From the NCBI RefSeq assembly GCF_913062725.1, contig NZ_CAJXWY010000007.1:1-64000 (forward strand): a stretch of DNA of 64,000 nucleotides. Direction: 5' to 3'. A model generated the notes under the pieces. That model was not told the origin of the DNA. It did no database searches and was given only the letters and a program-made list of their open reading frames with translations. This document shows positions 62,509 to 64,000 of this stretch, in pieces. The position numbers and the translations under genes are program-made. Position 1 is the stretch's first letter, and each line of letters opens with the position of its first letter. The DNA is from an uncultured Thiohalocapsa sp. Lineage in GTDB: Bacteria; Pseudomonadota; Gammaproteobacteria; Chromatiales; Chromatiaceae.

Positions 62509-64000
62509 ATGGCCAGCACGCCGCTCGATGCCGTCTTCAACCCGCGCACCGTCGTCATCGTCGGCGCGAGCGGGCGGCCCGGCGCCCTGGCTGAGATCGT
62601 ACTGCGCAACCTCACCACCGCGGGCTTTCCCGGGCGCATCCTGCTCGTGGGCCCGCACCATCGCCGGCTCGCGGGACAGCCTTGCTATCCGGATGTCGCG
62701 CGCCTGCCGACGGCGCCGGATCTCGGCCTCATCTGCACGCCGCCGGCGGCGGTGCCGGGGATTATCGACGCCCTCGGCCGCCGCGGCGCGCGGGCGGCGG
62801 TGGTGATCAGCGCGGGCTTCGCCGAGGTGGCCGACGGCGGCGTCGCGCTGCAACGGCGCGCCCAGGCCGCGGCCGCCAGGCACAATCTGCGCCTGCTGGG
62901 GCCCAATTGCCTCGGCGTCATCGTGCCGGGCAGCAAGCTCAACGCCAGCGTGGCGCAGCGCATGCCGGCGCCGGGCCGCCTGGCCTTCGCGGCCCAGTCC
63001 GGCGCCATGGTGACGGCCGCCATCGACTGGGCATCGGCCCGCGGCATCGGCTTTTCGCACCTGGTCTCGCTCGGCGACATGGCCGATGTGGGCTTTGGTG
63101 ATGTGCTCGATCATTGGGCCGGTGATGCTGCCACCCGCGGCATTCTGCTCTACATGGAGGCCATCCGCGATGCGCGCCGCTTCTTGTCTGCGGCCCGGGC
63201 GGCGGCACGCATGAAGCCCATCATCGTGGTCAAAGCGGGTCGGCATGCCGCAGGGGCGCGGGCGGTGGCCGCCCACACCGGTGTGCTCGCGGGCACGGAT
63301 GCCGTCTACGACGCCGCCTTTCGCCGCGCCGGCGTGCTGCGGGTGAGCGGCCTGACGGCGCTGTTCGACGCCGCCGAGATCCTGGCGCTGGCGCGGCCGC
63401 CCCGCGGCGACCGACTCCTGATCCTGAGCAACAGTGGCGCGCTTGCGGTGCTGGCGACCGACGAGCTGTTGCGGCGGGGCGGACAGCTCGCCGCGCTGCC
63501 GGAGGCGGCCATGAGCGCGCTGGACGCCGCGCTGGCGGCGGGTTGGTCGCGGGCGAATCCCGTGGATATCGGCGACGATGCCGATGGCGAGCGCTATGCG
63601 GCGGCGCTGCGGACGCTCACGCGATTGCCCGACCTGGACGCCGTGCTGGTGCTGTACTGTCCCAGCGTGCTGGCGCAGGCGACGGCGGATGCGGTGGCGA
63701 ACGCGGTGATCGCCGCCCCGCGCGGCCCGCAATTGCTCACCAGTTGGGTGGGTGCGCATGCCGTGGCCGACGCCCGCCGCAGCTTCGCCGCACAGCGCAT
63801 CCCCACCTACGACACCCCCGAGCAGGCGGTGCGCGCCTTCATGGGTCTGGTGCGTCATCGCGAAGCCCAACGGCTGCTGATGGAAACGCCGCCGTCGCCG
63901 CCGGAGGGCTTCACGACGGATGCGGCCCGGGTGCAGACGCTGCTGAACGGCCTGGACGCCGACGCACTGGCCCGCCGCGGCGGCTGGCTCACCGAGGTGG
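62509..64000 (+). CDS. ADP-forming acyl-CoA synthetase, alpha-type domain (3' end outside window)
   Basis: 497 codons are visible and the frame runs off the window. N-terminal CoA-binding Rossmann fold (TVVIVGASGRPGALAEIVLR), NCLGVIVPG, AQSGAMVTAAIDWA, the LYMEAI segment, and AAHTGVLAGTD with His256, which corresponds to the phospho-His of ADP-forming acetyl-CoA synthetases. Makes acyl-CoA from acid, ATP and CoA. It could continue into an ATP-grasp beta domain or into a GNAT domain as in protein acetyltransferase Pat; the retained His favours a working synthetase. Start ATG 62509. Confidence 0.88.
   Translation, partial: MASTPLDAVFNPRTVVIVGASGRPGALAEIVLRNLTTAGFPGRILLVGPHHRRLAGQPCYPDVARLPTAPDLGLICTPPAAVPGIIDALGRRGARAAVVISAGFAEVADGGVALQRRAQAAAARHNLRLLGPNCLGVIVPGSKLNASVAQRMPAPGRLAFAAQSGAMVTAAIDWASARGIGFSHLVSLGDMADVGFGDVLDHWAGDAATRGILLYMEAIRDARRFLSAARAAARMKPIIVVKAGRHAAGARAVAAHTGVLAGTDAVYDAAFRRAGVLRVSGLTALFDAAEILALARPPRGDRLLILSNSGALAVLATDELLRRGGQLAALPEAAMSALDAALAAGWSRANPVDIGDDADGERYAAALRTLTRLPDLDAVLVLYCPSVLAQATADAVANAVIAAPRGPQLLTSWVGAHAVADARRSFAAQRIPTYDTPEQAVRAFMGLVRHREAQRLLMETPPSPPEGFTTDAARVQTLLNGLDADALARRGGWLTEV

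Overview
The window is about 64 kb of very GC-rich bacterial chromosome with dense coding, frequent 4-base gene overlaps and many GTG and TTG starts. Gene content and order point to a Gammaproteobacterium: ftsH-folP-glmM, ratA-rnfH-bamE-fur, comEC-exbB-exbD-msbA-lpxK-kdsB, rne-rluC-phosphatase-sppA-maf, and xerD-yajQ-dsbC are all typical of that class. A Chromatiales/Ectothiorhodospiraceae-like organism with polyhydroxyalkanoate metabolism is my inference, from the base composition and from phaB beside an acetyl-unit gene cluster. I see no rRNA or tRNA gene, no CRISPR array, no transposase and no prophage.

Layout. 1-11.3 kb: 5'-truncated ftsH, folP, glmM, a sodium:solute symporter, ratA-rnfH, convergent bamE, divergent fur, an L,D-transpeptidase with two peptide-ABC permeases, and a purine-salvage pair (phosphoribosyltransferase and methylthioinosine/adenosine phosphorylase). 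11.5-23.4 kb: a Pro/Ala-rich membrane protein, then envelope biogenesis (lolC/F-lolD, DUF2062, comEC, exbBD, msbA, lpxK, kdsB). 23.4-28.5 kb: small unknown proteins, a candidate structured small RNA or leader ending in an intrinsic terminator, a low-molecular-weight tyrosine phosphatase, and a minus-strand sulfotransferase-glycosyltransferase-deacetylase operon. 28.6-36.2 kb: rne with a long leader, divergent rluC-phosphatase-sppA, then maf and ycgN. 36.3-43 kb: ogt, xerD, yajQ, dsbC, a PP2C phosphatase and mutS, whose start is preceded by a 7-bp tandem repeat.

43-51 kb holds a giant hybrid sensor kinase with five predicted substrate-binding modules, followed by a receiver-HisKA_3 kinase. No DNA-binding output protein is seen nearby.

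51-64 kb is the most unusual stretch. It carries phaB, a membrane protein, DUF2934 and Hsp20 genes, then a tight minus-strand operon: acetate/acyl-CoA ligase, 2-oxoacid dehydrogenase E1 alpha, E1 beta, E2 and an acyl carrier protein. After it come a secreted transglutaminase-like protein, a ClpP-like protein without the expected nucleophile, a haem-less cytochrome-c5-like protein, a second related acyl carrier protein and the start of an ADP-forming acyl-CoA synthetase. My reading is that the acyl carrier proteins, the dehydrogenase and the two CoA ligases form one acetyl/acyl-unit system tied to storage-polymer metabolism. That link is inferred from gene order only.
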